A stretch of DNA of 64,000 bases from Aureibaculum algae (GCF_006065315.1 NZ_CP040749.1:620001-684000); one strand, 5' to 3'; shown: positions 33,617 through 43,481, counted from the first letter of the stretch. Translations and numbers: made by a program. The notes: generated by a model not told the origin, from the letters alone.

Positions 33617-34459
33617 ATGTCAATCCTTCTACAAAGCAGCATGGGGCTGGAATATATAGATGCCGTTTTTACCACCATTAAAGCCAGTGAATTTTCCCAA
33701 TATACCATTACCGGGATGAAAACCTTGGCGGTGCTTTTCTTTTTGGTCAATATCCTTAAAAAATACAATGAAGGTGTTGCGACAAAGGAAGGTTACACAT
33801 GGGGATTGACCCCAGCAGAATTGGCAAAGAATTTTGCTATTGTGATCTTGGTCATTTTTTCCACACAGCTGTTAGGTGTTTTTGATTCCATTTTAGTAAC
33901 TATTGAAGGCCAATATGCGGATACCGCACCTGCCTTATTGCCTTTACAATTACAGGACATCGATATTGAAACCGATGTTGGTATCATTGATGCGGCTAAG
34001 AAAGCCATGGCGTTGTTATATGAAGCACTGGTAACTCCATTCTTTGGATTAAGGATTTTTTCTTTTATCATCGCTGTATTTCTTTGGTTATTGGATTTGT
34101 TTATCTATCCCTTGTTTTTGGCAGAACGTTTTTTTCTGTTGGGCATTATGCAGGCGTTTTTTCCTTTGGTAATAAGTTTAGCTGTTTTTGAAAAATTTAG
34201 AGACTTGGCTTACAATTTCTTTAAGCTCTATGCCGGAGTATATATGTTGGTTCCTGCTTTTTTCTTGGTCAATGTATTTGTCAATAGTATTTATACAGAA
34301 ATCAACACCAATTTTTGGAATAATCTATTTGGAACAGATTGGGGAGAACAATATTTCGCACCTTTAATTGAGTTTGGTTCTATAGGCTTTATAGTACTAC
34401 TTAAATTCAAACTCTATCGTAGGGCAACCACATTTACCTTAAAGCTCTTTACTGCCTAA
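33617..34459 (+). CDS. traJ: Conjugation protein TraJ (VirB6-like)
   Basis: 280 residues with several membrane helices (around LAVLFFLVNIL, FAIVILVIFSTQLLGVF, IFSFIIAVFLWLLDLFIYPLFLAERFFLLG and LYAGVYMLVPAFFLVNVFV). The pattern fits the TraJ inner-membrane channel protein. It starts 3 bp after traI. A shorter TraJ than in CTnDOT (about 330), but the core is complete. Confidence 0.9.
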   Translation: MSILLQSSMGLEYIDAVFTTIKASEFSQYTITGMKTLAVLFFLVNILKKYNEGVATKEGYTWGLTPAELAKNFAIVILVIFSTQLLGVFDSILVTIEGQYADTAPALLPLQLQDIDIETDVGIIDAAKKAMALLYEALVTPFFGLRIFSFIIAVFLWLLDLFIYPLFLAERFFLLGIMQAFFPLVISLAVFEKFRDLAYNFFKLYAGVYMLVPAFFLVNVFVNSIYTEINTNFWNNLFGTDWGEQYFAPLIEFGSIGFIVLLKFKLYRRATTFTLKLFTA

Positions 34460-34508
34460 AGCAGATTTGATAATTAAATAAACTATAAAAAACTAGAATT
34501 ATTAAAAA

Positions 34509-35123
34509 ATGAAAACACCTTATAAAAATATTTACACCCTATTAAAACAGAATCGGTTTATCGTATTGTCGGTGGTCATAGGAGCTGCTGTTACCGCAAT
34601 TGTATCGGTATTTTTAGTAGTTCATATCTATAATAAATCTGTAAACAATGCCTTTATGGTAAATACCGATGGTCATGTAATTCCCTTACAGCTCGTTTCA
34701 CAAAAAGAAAATTTAGAAGTAGAAGCCAAGGCACATTTAGAATTGTTCCATACCTATTTCTATAACATTGATGCTAGTAATTATGAAAATAACTTGTCAA
34801 AAGCATTATGGTTAGGTGACAGCACAGTAGATGCCATTTATAGACAAAAAAAGTCAGATGGTGTCTATAATCGTTTGTTGCAATATTCTTTGGTGCAACG
34901 TGTAATTAGTATTGAATCCAAAGTGAATTTAGAAAAAGAGCCGTATCGTTTTGAGTGTACAGTTTTTTTTAAAATCAATCGTGGAACTGTGGTTGATACT
35001 TATGAACTAATCACTACTGGGAGTTTAATTCATGTAGAACGGAATTTTCCAAATAATACGCATGGTTTATTAATCATCAACTTTTTTGAAAAGACGTTGA
35101 AAAAGAGCGAAGTATCCTATTAA
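34509..35123 (+). CDS. traK: Conjugation protein TraK (VirB8-like)
   Basis: 204 residues. A cytoplasmic start (MKTPYKNIYTLLKQNRF), one membrane helix (IVLSVVIGAAVTAIVSVFLV), and a periplasmic domain with EAKAHLELFHTYFYNIDASNYENNLSKALWLGD (in part), typical of TraK. TraK belongs to the core complex with TraM and TraN. It ends 10 bp before traM, leaving no room for traL, which normally lies between them. Confidence 0.92.
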   Translation: MKTPYKNIYTLLKQNRFIVLSVVIGAAVTAIVSVFLVVHIYNKSVNNAFMVNTDGHVIPLQLVSQKENLEVEAKAHLELFHTYFYNIDASNYENNLSKALWLGDSTVDAIYRQKKSDGVYNRLLQYSLVQRVISIESKVNLEKEPYRFECTVFFKINRGTVVDTYELITTGSLIHVERNFPNNTHGLLIINFFEKTLKKSEVSY

Positions 35124-35133
35124 AATAAAAACT

Positions 35134-36057
35134 ATGAAAATTCAAAAAAAGAAAATTGTGTTTATCCTTATTCTTATATCTGTACTGTTGTATATCGTTG
35201 CATCTTCAATATCATTATTTAATAAAAATGAAGATATGGTCATAGAAAATAATGAAGTCCCTGTCCCAGAACTCAAAGACGAACAGAAACAATATAAATC
35301 AAAACTCGATGCTCTCAATGATTTAAAAGAAGTAAGACAAACCAATGCTCCAAGCATCTATGACGAACGATTGTTAGATTCCACAGGAACTTATGACCCC
35401 TATTTATTAGATAAAGATAAGCAACGGATCATTGATAGTATATATCGTAATGGGCAAATACAATATTCTCAAGAAAGGACTACTAAAATACAAACCATTA
35501 ACAAAACAGTCGGTAGAACAAAAGATTCGTTAAAACAAATCCAAGCGGTATATGTTTCTGCAAAAAGGATGGGGTCAGAGCATGAGCAATTTTTTAAATC
35601 GGTTCCATCAAAAAACGAGAACTCAAAAAAGAAAGTAAATACTGATAAGGCCATTTATGTTGAAGTGGATGGCAATCAAGTGGTAAAAAAGAATTATCGC
35701 TTGCGGATGCGTTTAACTAAAGGTGCAATCATTAATGATAAGCTCATTCCTAAAAACACCCTTATTTATGGTTTCATAAAATTTCAGCCCAATAGAGCAA
35801 TGATTGAAATAGAAAATTTCAACCACATACCCACCAAATTAAAAGCCTTTGATCTTCAGGATGGGAGTGAGGGGATTTATGTTGAAAATAGTTTTAGAGG
35901 TGAAATAGCGAAAGAAGTGGCGGGAGAACTTATAGACGAAGTAAATATTCCGGGGGTGCCACAATTAGGTGGTGTCACCAAAGTATTTCAACGCCATAAT
36001 CGAAAAATAAAAGTAACCATTATTAATAATTATAAACTCATTCTAAAGCCTCGTTAA
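35134..36057 (+). CDS. traM: Conjugation protein TraM (VirB10-like)
   Basis: 307 residues with a short cytoplasmic start, one membrane helix (KIVFILILISVLLYIVASSI), a charged linker, and a C-terminal TraM domain (about 180-307: LRMRLTKGAIINDKLIPKNTLIYGF). The linker is shorter than in CTnDOT TraM, which exceeds 400 residues. VirB10-like proteins join inner and outer membrane parts of the channel. Confidence 0.9.
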   Translation: MKIQKKKIVFILILISVLLYIVASSISLFNKNEDMVIENNEVPVPELKDEQKQYKSKLDALNDLKEVRQTNAPSIYDERLLDSTGTYDPYLLDKDKQRIIDSIYRNGQIQYSQERTTKIQTINKTVGRTKDSLKQIQAVYVSAKRMGSEHEQFFKSVPSKNENSKKKVNTDKAIYVEVDGNQVVKKNYRLRMRLTKGAIINDKLIPKNTLIYGFIKFQPNRAMIEIENFNHIPTKLKAFDLQDGSEGIYVENSFRGEIAKEVAGELIDEVNIPGVPQLGGVTKVFQRHNRKIKVTIINNYKLILKPR

Positions 36058-36087
36058 GCCTATAAAGGGCCTATAAAATATATTCAA

Positions 36088-36903
36088 ATGAAAACATATA
36101 TCACATTTATACTATTAGCATATTCAATTTCAATCACATCACAAGAATCTTTGGACACCATTTATGCCAACGATAAAAAAAGTGTAGCCCTATTTTTCCC
36201 AACACCTATTCGGCAAGGCATTACTGGCTCAAGGCATTTTGTATTTACTTATAACACTGAAACTGAACAATATTTGGGGTTATTACAGGCGAAGCCTGGA
36301 GCAACAAGTAATCTGTTGGTGATTGGAGATGACGGTTCTGTCTTCTCCTATATTATCTCCTATAATATTGATCTTCAAAAGCTGAATTATTTTATTCCGA
36401 AAACAAAAAGTATTGGGAATGAAATTCCGAAAAATGAGGAAAATAAAAACGATATGGTCAAAATAGATTCCTTGTCAAAATTTAAAGTCCTAGACCTTTA
36501 TAGGTATCGCAAAGAATATTTTGAAAAATTTAGTGCTCATTTGTTGACTCAAAAGCATCCCGTTCAAAAAGTAAAACATGGTATAGCGATCATATTTTCT
36601 CTCAAAAAGTTGGTGTATGACCGTTCTGAAGTATATGCCGTTATTGAAATCAATAACAGGTCTGGCATTGATTTTGAGATAGATTATATCAATTTTTATA
36701 GTGTGAATACTAACAAAAGGAGAAAATCATCTTTTCAGAAATTACAATTAGAACCTATCTATACACATAACATTCCTGAAGTATTCATGAATGGAAAAAC
36801 CAACAAGTTTGTTATTGTATTACCGAAATTCACTTTAGGAAGTTCTGAAAAATTATCTATTCAAATTAAAGAGAAAAATGGGAATAGGGAGATAAAGATG
36901 TAA
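36088..36903 (+). CDS. traN: Conjugation protein TraN (VirB9-like)
   Basis: 271 residues with a signal peptide (MKTYITFILLAYSISITSQES, in part) and then mostly beta strands (GSRHFVFTYNTETEQYLGLLQ, SNLLVIGDDGSVFSYIISYN, and late VYAVIEINNRSGIDFEIDY). This is the TraN pattern, the outer-membrane core partner of TraM. It is the last tra gene here; traO to traQ are not seen. Confidence 0.9.
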   Translation: MKTYITFILLAYSISITSQESLDTIYANDKKSVALFFPTPIRQGITGSRHFVFTYNTETEQYLGLLQAKPGATSNLLVIGDDGSVFSYIISYNIDLQKLNYFIPKTKSIGNEIPKNEENKNDMVKIDSLSKFKVLDLYRYRKEYFEKFSAHLLTQKHPVQKVKHGIAIIFSLKKLVYDRSEVYAVIEINNRSGIDFEIDYINFYSVNTNKRRKSSFQKLQLEPIYTHNIPEVFMNGKTNKFVIVLPKFTLGSSEKLSIQIKEKNGNREIKM

Positions 36904-36931
36904 CCATATAAACACTCATTAATTTGTATTA

Positions 36932-37168
36932 TTAAAAGCAAGGAATATGGTCTGTTTGTAACCTGTAACATTTGATTTGTTTAATAAAATTTCTAATTGT
37001 AATAATTGCCTGATATATTAAGCTCAATAGTATAAAAAATATGACGGCAGGAATTAGCGCATTTAAGTTTACATGACCCTCTGTCAATATAATTCCAACT
37101 TCTGAAACAATACCCCCTAAAATTAGGCTTGCAATTAGTCGTATCCACCATTTCTTAATTAGTATCAT
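36932..37168 (-). CDS. Small two-helix membrane protein, unknown
   Basis: 78 residues with two hydrophobic stretches (LIASLILGGIVSEVGIIL and ALIPAVIFFILLSLIYQAII) separated by a short loop. It has no recognised family. It lies on the minus strand just behind traN, outside the tra operon. Possibly a real gene, since hydrophobicity is well ordered, but coding evidence is modest. Confidence 0.45.
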   Translation of the reverse strand: MILIKKWWIRLIASLILGGIVSEVGIILTEGHVNLNALIPAVIFFILLSLIYQAIITIRNFIKQIKCYRLQTDHIPCF

Positions 37169-37288
37169 CGTTTATTTGAACTTTGGAGAACATTATGTAT
37201 TTAATTCAAAAGCAGAGAGCTTCTTTTAGTTCAGCTTTAGATTTGTCAAATGATAAACTATCTGAAAATACAATTATTTCAAAAAACA

Positions 37289-37320
37289 GGAAAAACCCTC
37301 TTTAAAAAGGGGATTTTTCC
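37289..37320. terminator. Strong hairpin terminator
   Basis: GGAAAAACCCTCTTT pairs with AAAGGGGATTTTTCC, with a small imperfection in the middle, followed by TCTTGTTTTA. AT-rich sequences on both sides make it possibly bidirectional. Confidence 0.7.
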
Positions 37321-37444
37321 TCTTGTTTTATAGTAAGTTAATACTTTAATTTTGATGTTGATAGTAAAAGGTAATGAAAGTACATTCCTTATTTAATATC
37401 ATTATAATTCACTAAAAACATAGTAGTAATAAAAAAATTGAGCC

Positions 37445-38221
37445 ATGGGATTTTTTTCTGGAATTAAAAAGATTGGTAAAGCTATTGTAAGCGGTATCGA
37501 TAAAATAGTTAACATCGGGGGCGAAATCTTAGGCAGATTTATTGGGCTGCCAGGGTTTCTACTTGATCTATTCGTTCCTTGGCCTCGTAAAAAACTACGT
37601 TTGCGGATTCTTATTTTGCCGAATGAGGACGGAACCCCATTACACGCAACAAGAAACCTTGTACAAGAGGCCAGAGATGCGTATGATTTAGCAAGAACTA
37701 TTTTTAAAAGAGAAGCAAATGTTAAGTTGATCTCCTATGGGAGCCATCCTAGAGTCGAAGTGTTAGATGTTAAACCTCCGAAAGCAGCTTTAGAACCAAG
37801 GTGTCGAAATCCATTTAGCGATGGGTTTGGCGAAGCAGCCTGGTTTTATCTTGCAAATAAGCAATATAGCGTTTCTACCATATTTCTAGGCAATGGTGCT
37901 CCAATCAGTGCTTTCATAGTACGAGCGATTGAAAATGACACTAAAGTTGGATGTTCACCAGGTGCAGTTTCTGATACTATTGTCGTTAGTTTACGTGGAC
38001 TTACAATTCCAAATAGCGATGATGTAGGTCCAACCACCATAGCATCAACTACCTTAGCGCACGAAATAGGACACTCTTGTGGTCTGAATTATATGGCTTT
38101 TCAAGAGCATTCAGATAAGAAAAATAACTTAATGTTTCATAGTCAAGGTACTCGGGGTACAAATCTAAATAGGTTACAGGTTGCCGGACTAAGAAATTCT
38201 CGATTCGTTACGTATTTATGA
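37445..38221 (+). CDS. Metzincin-like zinc metalloprotease with amphipathic N-terminus
   Basis: 258 residues. The C-terminal part has HEIGHSCGLNY (about 208-218) and then NNLMFHSQG, resembling the zinc helix and Met-turn of metzincins. The third ligand position of HExxHxxGxxH is Tyr instead of His; a later His (QEHSD) might substitute. The first 45 residues (GFFSGIKKIGKAIVSGIDKI and on) look like amphipathic helices, not a signal peptide. I do not know the family. It stands alone behind the tra genes. A function in export or lysis is only a guess. Confidence 0.6.
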   Translation: MGFFSGIKKIGKAIVSGIDKIVNIGGEILGRFIGLPGFLLDLFVPWPRKKLRLRILILPNEDGTPLHATRNLVQEARDAYDLARTIFKREANVKLISYGSHPRVEVLDVKPPKAALEPRCRNPFSDGFGEAAWFYLANKQYSVSTIFLGNGAPISAFIVRAIENDTKVGCSPGAVSDTIVVSLRGLTIPNSDDVGPTTIASTTLAHEIGHSCGLNYMAFQEHSDKKNNLMFHSQGTRGTNLNRLQVAGLRNSRFVTYL

Positions 38222-39115
38222 AAACATCGTTTATTTGTACTTTTAATTGCGCTTTATAAATCATTTTGGTCTTAATTATTAAAAAAATGACCAATTAATT
38301 TCTTTTTTATCATTTAGGTTTTGATTCTAAAGTATTCATATGTTTTTCCTTATAAACTTTATTAAAGTTAGAGCGCGATAGCTCTTCGTATTTTAATTCT
38401 GTACTTATCTGCTTACTAATTTTATGTAATTCGATTGAATTACTGTTTCCAATTTTTTTATGTTTTGTGAAAATTATGTTTAGGTTATACATTTTAAACC
38501 TTTTTCTATAAGTTTCCTAATCTGACAACATAGATACAATGAATAATATATATTAATAAATATAAGAAATATTTTTGATATTCATTTTTCGCTACTTATA
38601 AAAGATTCATGTGTCCTTATGTTCTGTTGTCTTGATTTTTAGTGGAAATTAGTAAGATAATATCTATTTCTTTCAGTACCGTTTCATCCACTATGGTGTC
38701 TAAGTAATCTCTTAAAAAAACGCAAATCTTTGTTTTTTTAATTTCACACGTTTTTCCTCCTTTCGGGTAATCATGGAAATTTGAGCTATTGCTATTTTTT
38801 TTGAGTAGTACTTTTGTAAATGCACTACTCAAAACTCCAGTCCTCCAGTATCTAATATTTTTTCATATTTAATAATGAAGTACCTAGGTGAAATAAATAA
38901 AAGATTGGTATGTAGTCAAACCTATCTTTATATCAGCCAAATCGGATAATTGACTTATGACGGATGCTTTTTTACGCATTGAGCCATATTCTCATATTTT
39001 AAGGAAGTGATTTTAGTATGTTATTCGTTGGAATACTTTTTCAATTATAAAGACCTAACGAACAAATTAGGCGATAAAATTCAAAACTATCCAATCTTAT
39101 TTTGATGATTTTAAT
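38222..39115. other. 0.9-kb region without a convincing gene
   Basis: Two short minus-strand open frames occur (38310-38492, 60 codons; 38617-38832, 71 codons), both lysine- and asparagine-rich and without a known domain. They might be remnants. Nothing else was seen. Confidence 0.5.
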
Positions 39116-40477
39116 CTAAAGACCTTCTATAGAGCTGTCGAGCCAAGATAATCTTTGGGTTATCCAATTTTTTAAGTAATTTTCTTCTGAATTGTAAGTT
39201 GTACCTACAAAATTATTAGGCCATACATAAGAACCTAAAATATTCCATTTAAAAAAATTTGCATTAATAGCTCCCGCTTTTGTCAAGGTAGTATTATATT
39301 CCTCTATTCTAGATAGAATGTAAGCATCAGAGAAAATACTTCCTCTCAAGTCATTCCACCGATTTTTTAATTGATTTACAAAATCGGCATCTTCGAGCAA
39401 CCTTTTCCACCAAAAAGGTATTAAACGTGTGTCATTAGGGCATCTTTCATTAAACTTATATGCCCAAACATTAGTTTCTCCACCACCACAATAATCGGCG
39501 TTACCAAAGGCAAGGTTAAAATCCCATATAGGCCCCATTTTTAATTTTTTATTTTTATCCTTATGAATGTATGTACTTAAACGGTAGCCGTCCACATTAT
39601 TAGATAATTCATTTAGTAAAAAGAAATCTATAAAACTAGAAATTTCAATGTACGCCTTGTAGCCAGAGATAGGGTCTGAAAAATCGTCTGAGATTAAGGC
39701 GCTTTCAAAATCTGAAATGTAGGTGGATATGTAGGTTTTTTGCTCGTATGTAATATCTTCGGCATCGGGATATTCAAATAGAAATTTTGTTTTTTGATTG
39801 TTTGTAGCATTTGGCGGATCAAAAGATGAAGTAAATGAATTTAAATCGTTGTAGCCATCTCCTAAATTTGTACCTGCTATTTTATCTATTTTTAGAATAT
39901 AACCGCCTGTTACATCTTCACCAGAATTTTCATCTTCTTTTAATTTATTGATATCTATTCTGTTTTTATCCCTTTTTAGTTTTTCCATAAATACATATAC
40001 GCCTTGATTTGTATTGTTAATTGACAATTCAACAAATTCCGTACGGCTTGCATACATATCAATATCTCGTGATAAATCATAGATTAACATGTTTCTTATT
40101 AATGATTTATCACTGTATGGTCCGTATAAAATCCAATCTTCTTCTTCAGGGAATTCTAATAATGATACATTGAGATCATCATTGTTTTCATCTCGAGTTT
40201 CAAAACCGTAAGATTTTTTTGGAAAAGATTGTGAAGAAGCCCCTCTAATTTCGATTCCTATGGCACCATCATATGATACAATTTCATTTTTTGAAATATT
40301 TATCTGAGCGTTGATTTTTGGCTCGTCTACAATTGTAGCATTTTTCGTATTTATTTCGATTTGAATTAAGCGATCCTCAGGATTTAGAATTGCTTCTGGT
40401 TCTATTTTTTCTGGGCTATTGTCGCAACTTGTCAAAGTTAGCAGCGTAATTAGTATAGATAATAATCTGAATTTCAT
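39116..40477 (-). CDS. CotH-kinase-family lipoprotein
   Basis: 453 residues with a lipoprotein signal (ITLLTLTSCDNSPEK; Cys 19) and then a CotH domain, an atypical protein-kinase fold. Seen motifs are GASSQSFPKKSYGFE, EDWILYGPYSDKSLIRN, GVYVFMEKLKRDKNRIDI and the metal-binding WDFNLAFGNADYCGG. CotH proteins phosphorylate other proteins in Bacillus; in Bacteroidota they are common in polysaccharide loci. It is the last gene of the minus-strand PUL genes, about 100 bp after the 41450 gene. Confidence 0.9.
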   Translation of the reverse strand: MKFRLLSILITLLTLTSCDNSPEKIEPEAILNPEDRLIQIEINTKNATIVDEPKINAQINISKNEIVSYDGAIGIEIRGASSQSFPKKSYGFETRDENNDDLNVSLLEFPEEEDWILYGPYSDKSLIRNMLIYDLSRDIDMYASRTEFVELSINNTNQGVYVFMEKLKRDKNRIDINKLKEDENSGEDVTGGYILKIDKIAGTNLGDGYNDLNSFTSSFDPPNATNNQKTKFLFEYPDAEDITYEQKTYISTYISDFESALISDDFSDPISGYKAYIEISSFIDFFLLNELSNNVDGYRLSTYIHKDKNKKLKMGPIWDFNLAFGNADYCGGGETNVWAYKFNERCPNDTRLIPFWWKRLLEDADFVNQLKNRWNDLRGSIFSDAYILSRIEEYNTTLTKAGAINANFFKWNILGSYVWPNNFVGTTYNSEENYLKNWITQRLSWLDSSIEGL

Positions 40478-40583
40478 AAATTAATTTTTAGTAGTGAACG
40501 ATTTGTATTATTTTAAATAAGGTTTAAGATGTCTTCCTTCAATTTTACAAGGAAATGTGTTAGCACTTTTAATTTGAATTTTA

Positions 40584-41450
40584 TCACCATTTTAAGTTTA
40601 CATTAACGCCCTCAAAACTATTATTAAACGGTAACCATAGGGTATTTGTTTCTGTATCCCACTCTTTTTTAAAGCTAGTGATAAATTTTTGGTTAACATC
40701 AAAAAGGTTAATTTCACTGGGTTTTTTAGGTAACTGAATTCGCATAACATTATTGGTGTTTTTTGGACTTTTAAAAGTAAATGTATAATTGTTCTTAGTG
40801 GTTATTTCATTCGAAATTTGCGAATCTGAGGCAATTACTTGAGGGAGCTTTTTTTTATTTTTTGTTAAATCATATAGAAAACCTTGCTCTCCTGGTACGA
40901 TAATTTTTTTGGAAAGCACCGGCAGTGTTGGATCAAATAAATCAATTACAGGTCCCATTATTTCACAAGATTTATTTGAGACGCTTTCGTCTAATACTGA
41001 GACTATCTTAAATGGACCACGCTCTAAATAAAGATTGTTTTTAAATTCTAAGTCTTTATTCATGTTGGCTTTTTTGTAGACAATATTTATCGTTTTTAAA
41101 TAGCTTGTGTCATTTTCTTTTTCGATTACAAACTCTTTTGGGTTTTTTCTGATTATGTAAATTTGGCCTTTACCACATTGGTATACTCCATCATCTACAT
41201 TTTCATCAATATCTAGTGACTTGAAGAGGTGTTCCGAAGGCCATTTGTATTTATTATCGCCATTATTCCACCATTCTGACACGGATTGGTAAGGATCATC
41301 ATCATGACTCACATAAATTAACATACCTCCCTTAGCTACCCACTTTTTAAGTTCTTTGTGAACTTCTACATTGGTAGGTTTCATATTCGAATAACTCATA
41401 ATTAATACTTTAATATTTTCTAAAGTGGTTTTATAACCAAGGTTTTCCAT
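40584..41450 (-). CDS. Probable N-terminally truncated PUL protein
   Basis: 288 residues without a signal peptide. The start resembles the interior of a larger protein: VLIMSYSNMKPTNVEVHKELKKWVAKGGMLIYVSHDDD (in part) looks like a glutamine-amidotransferase-like beta fold as in some glycosidases. The C-terminus has PVIDLFDPTLPVLSKK and VPGEQGFLYDL, which I associate with large secreted glycosidases, but this is from memory. A LacI-type palindrome lies 129 bp upstream of the start. Either a shortened gene that kept its promoter, or a pseudogene. Confidence 0.6.
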   Translation of the reverse strand: MENLGYKTTLENIKVLIMSYSNMKPTNVEVHKELKKWVAKGGMLIYVSHDDDPYQSVSEWWNNGDNKYKWPSEHLFKSLDIDENVDDGVYQCGKGQIYIIRKNPKEFVIEKENDTSYLKTINIVYKKANMNKDLEFKNNLYLERGPFKIVSVLDESVSNKSCEIMGPVIDLFDPTLPVLSKKIIVPGEQGFLYDLTKNKKKLPQVIASDSQISNEITTKNNYTFTFKSPKNTNNVMRIQLPKKPSEINLFDVNQKFITSFKKEWDTETNTLWLPFNNSFEGVNVNLKW

Positions 41451-41578
41451 ATGAACCGTCTGTACATGGTAGTGGCTTTTATTTCAATTTTTTGTGTGAA
41501 ATATGAGTATACTTTAATGTTATGAAGTGTGTAGTTCTAATTCGAGTAAATCATTATGAAATTAATATATTGTATTAA

Positions 41579-41590
41579 TAAAACGTTTTA
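41579..41590. promoter_or_regulatory. Predicted LacI-type operator
   Basis: TAAAACGTTTTA is a perfect palindrome with central CG. It is one mismatch per half from the susC site (TAAAACGATTTA) and lies upstream of the gene at 40584-41450. Confidence 0.6.
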
Positions 41591-41607
41591 GTCTACTAAT
41601 AAAAATA

Positions 41608-41634
41608 AACCAGCATTTTAAATAAACACTGGTT
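41608..41634. terminator. Hairpin after the discoidin lipoprotein gene
   Basis: AACCAG and CTGGTT arms around a 15-nt loop, with T-rich DNA after it on the minus strand. It separates the susC-led genes from the unit starting near 41579. Confidence 0.55.
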
Positions 41635-41657
41635 ATTTAACTTAAAATAATAATAAA

Positions 41658-43481
41658 CTAATTATCAATATAGAGTCGCCATTCGCTAAACTGCATATTG
41701 TCACCATTCTTTAAAGCCATAACTGTAAAACGATAGAATTGGTATGCAATGGTGTTGGTGGCTAAAAATTCTTTAGTTTCATTTCTTCCTGCAAAATTTA
41801 TATCAGTTCTAGTATCAATAACCGTCCAATTTACCCCATCTATAGAGGCTGATAATTCCCAATTTTTAGGATCTCTATCCGATGCGTCATTACCCGAGGT
41901 TATAGAATAAGAAGTTACTATTTGTTCTTCTGTCAATTCTTGCTGAACGTACCAACCGGAGGTCCACCCTCCAAGAAACATTTTTGTGTTCACATCACCA
42001 TCAATTAGTTTTAATGAGCCTTCATTTGAATTAGCTCCATTTGAATGATCAGCACTCACCGTTAATGTTGCACCCCCTGTTACATCAATTGGGTCAAAAT
42101 TTAGTAGTTCTAATCGTAATATTCTCCATTCACTAATTTGAATTAAGCTACTTCCATTGTTTTCAAGTACATTAATTTTATAGGTGGTATATGCCGTTGA
42201 GTTATCAAAATTAAATTCTTTTACTTCGTTTCTACCTGACCAACTCTGGTCTGTTCTTGTGTCAAGAACATCGAAATTAATACCGTCATTGGAACCAAGT
42301 AATTCCCATGTTTTCATATCTCTATTTGGGGCATCGTTACCTGAAGTAATAGTATATTTATTTACAACGGTTGCTGTGGTATAATTTAGTTGAAAATAGA
42401 ATTCTTGAGGGAAACCTCCCGTTAAAAATTTAGTATTGTCATCGCCATCTACTAACTTTAAAGAGCCTTCATTAGCACCAGCACCACCATCATTATCTTT
42501 ACTTACTATTAAAACGCCATTATCCGTAACATCTACAATTGTTGACGCCGGTTCAAACGGATATTCTAAATCAGGAAACTGTGCTTGTGCTTGTAATAAT
42601 TGATTTGCAAATTCGTCTGACCATCCAAAAGCTGTTTCTGCTAATGGTTGTAAGTCTACACCAGTAGCTCCACTAAAAAAGTGAACCATTTGTCCAATAT
42701 CTATGCTTCCAGCATAATCATTTCCATCGATTGGGTAATTTTGTGATAAAATTTTAAAAAAGTTACTCAAGGTTACACCCTGAGCATAGTCATTATAAAT
42801 TGGTAAAAACCAATCTCTAAACCAGAAAGTACCCGCTTGTGGAAAATCTGCTTCATTTGCAGTAAAATTAGTGAGAACTCTTGAAGCATCATCTTCCATA
42901 CCTAATTCAGTATATAGATCATAAGTAAAAATCTCAGCAAATTTATCTTGCCAAACAGCAGCTGCTGGCGATAAGTGGACACCATTAGCCGAATTTTCAA
43001 CTACTTTACTCATTAATTGAACTGGGAGATCAATAGCGTTGCCAGTCATTGACTCAGTAGTAATGGGAAAATCAATAAGGCTTTTAGCTCCAGCGTCTTG
43101 ATCAAAAATAGTTTTGTAAAAACTTGATCCTTCTTCTCCATGACCAATTACATATAGGGTATTACTATTTCCAAACTTGCCATATCTAGTACTTATATAG
43201 GACCATGAATCACTAAAAAAAGTTATTGGCCATTCGATATCTCTGTTTACTTCTGAATCAAAATAAATTCCAACATTAGTATCAAAATATTGTCTTGTAA
43301 CACTTTCTGTATGTCCATTCCAATCTTCTGTTAATCCTCTAGCAGGAGATCCAGGAGGGTCATTGTTTACCACAGAATCAGGTAAACCATTAAGGTCTGC
43401 TAGTACATCTTCGGTGCAAGAGCTTAAAAAACTTGCAGTACAAACTAACACCATCAGTAATTTTATTGTATAATTTTTCAT
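41658..43481 (-). CDS. Lipoprotein with tandem F5/8 type C (discoidin-like) domains
   Basis: 607 residues. Lipobox FLSSC at Cys 22 after the signal peptide. The N-terminal 300 residues (DWNGHTESVTRQYFDTNVGIYFDSEVNRDIEWP in part) are not recognised by me, but contain a WQDKFAEIFTYDLYTELG segment. Two repeats of about 135 residues follow (from about 320 and 470), each with NEGSLKLVDGDDNTKF, YTITSGNDAPNRDMKTWELLGS and WSGRNEVKEF, typical of carbohydrate-binding discoidin folds. Likely an outer-surface glycan-binding protein of the SusC/D operon. Confidence 0.85.
   Translation of the reverse strand: MKNYTIKLLMVLVCTASFLSSCTEDVLADLNGLPDSVVNNDPPGSPARGLTEDWNGHTESVTRQYFDTNVGIYFDSEVNRDIEWPITFFSDSWSYISTRYGKFGNSNTLYVIGHGEEGSSFYKTIFDQDAGAKSLIDFPITTESMTGNAIDLPVQLMSKVVENSANGVHLSPAAAVWQDKFAEIFTYDLYTELGMEDDASRVLTNFTANEADFPQAGTFWFRDWFLPIYNDYAQGVTLSNFFKILSQNYPIDGNDYAGSIDIGQMVHFFSGATGVDLQPLAETAFGWSDEFANQLLQAQAQFPDLEYPFEPASTIVDVTDNGVLIVSKDNDGGAGANEGSLKLVDGDDNTKFLTGGFPQEFYFQLNYTTATVVNKYTITSGNDAPNRDMKTWELLGSNDGINFDVLDTRTDQSWSGRNEVKEFNFDNSTAYTTYKINVLENNGSSLIQISEWRILRLELLNFDPIDVTGGATLTVSADHSNGANSNEGSLKLIDGDVNTKMFLGGWTSGWYVQQELTEEQIVTSYSITSGNDASDRDPKNWELSASIDGVNWTVIDTRTDINFAGRNETKEFLATNTIAYQFYRFTVMALKNGDNMQFSEWRLYIDN

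Noticed and set aside
38310..38832. Two short minus-strand frames as genes
   Set aside because: No start context, domain or homologue recognised; composition is like intergenic DNA.
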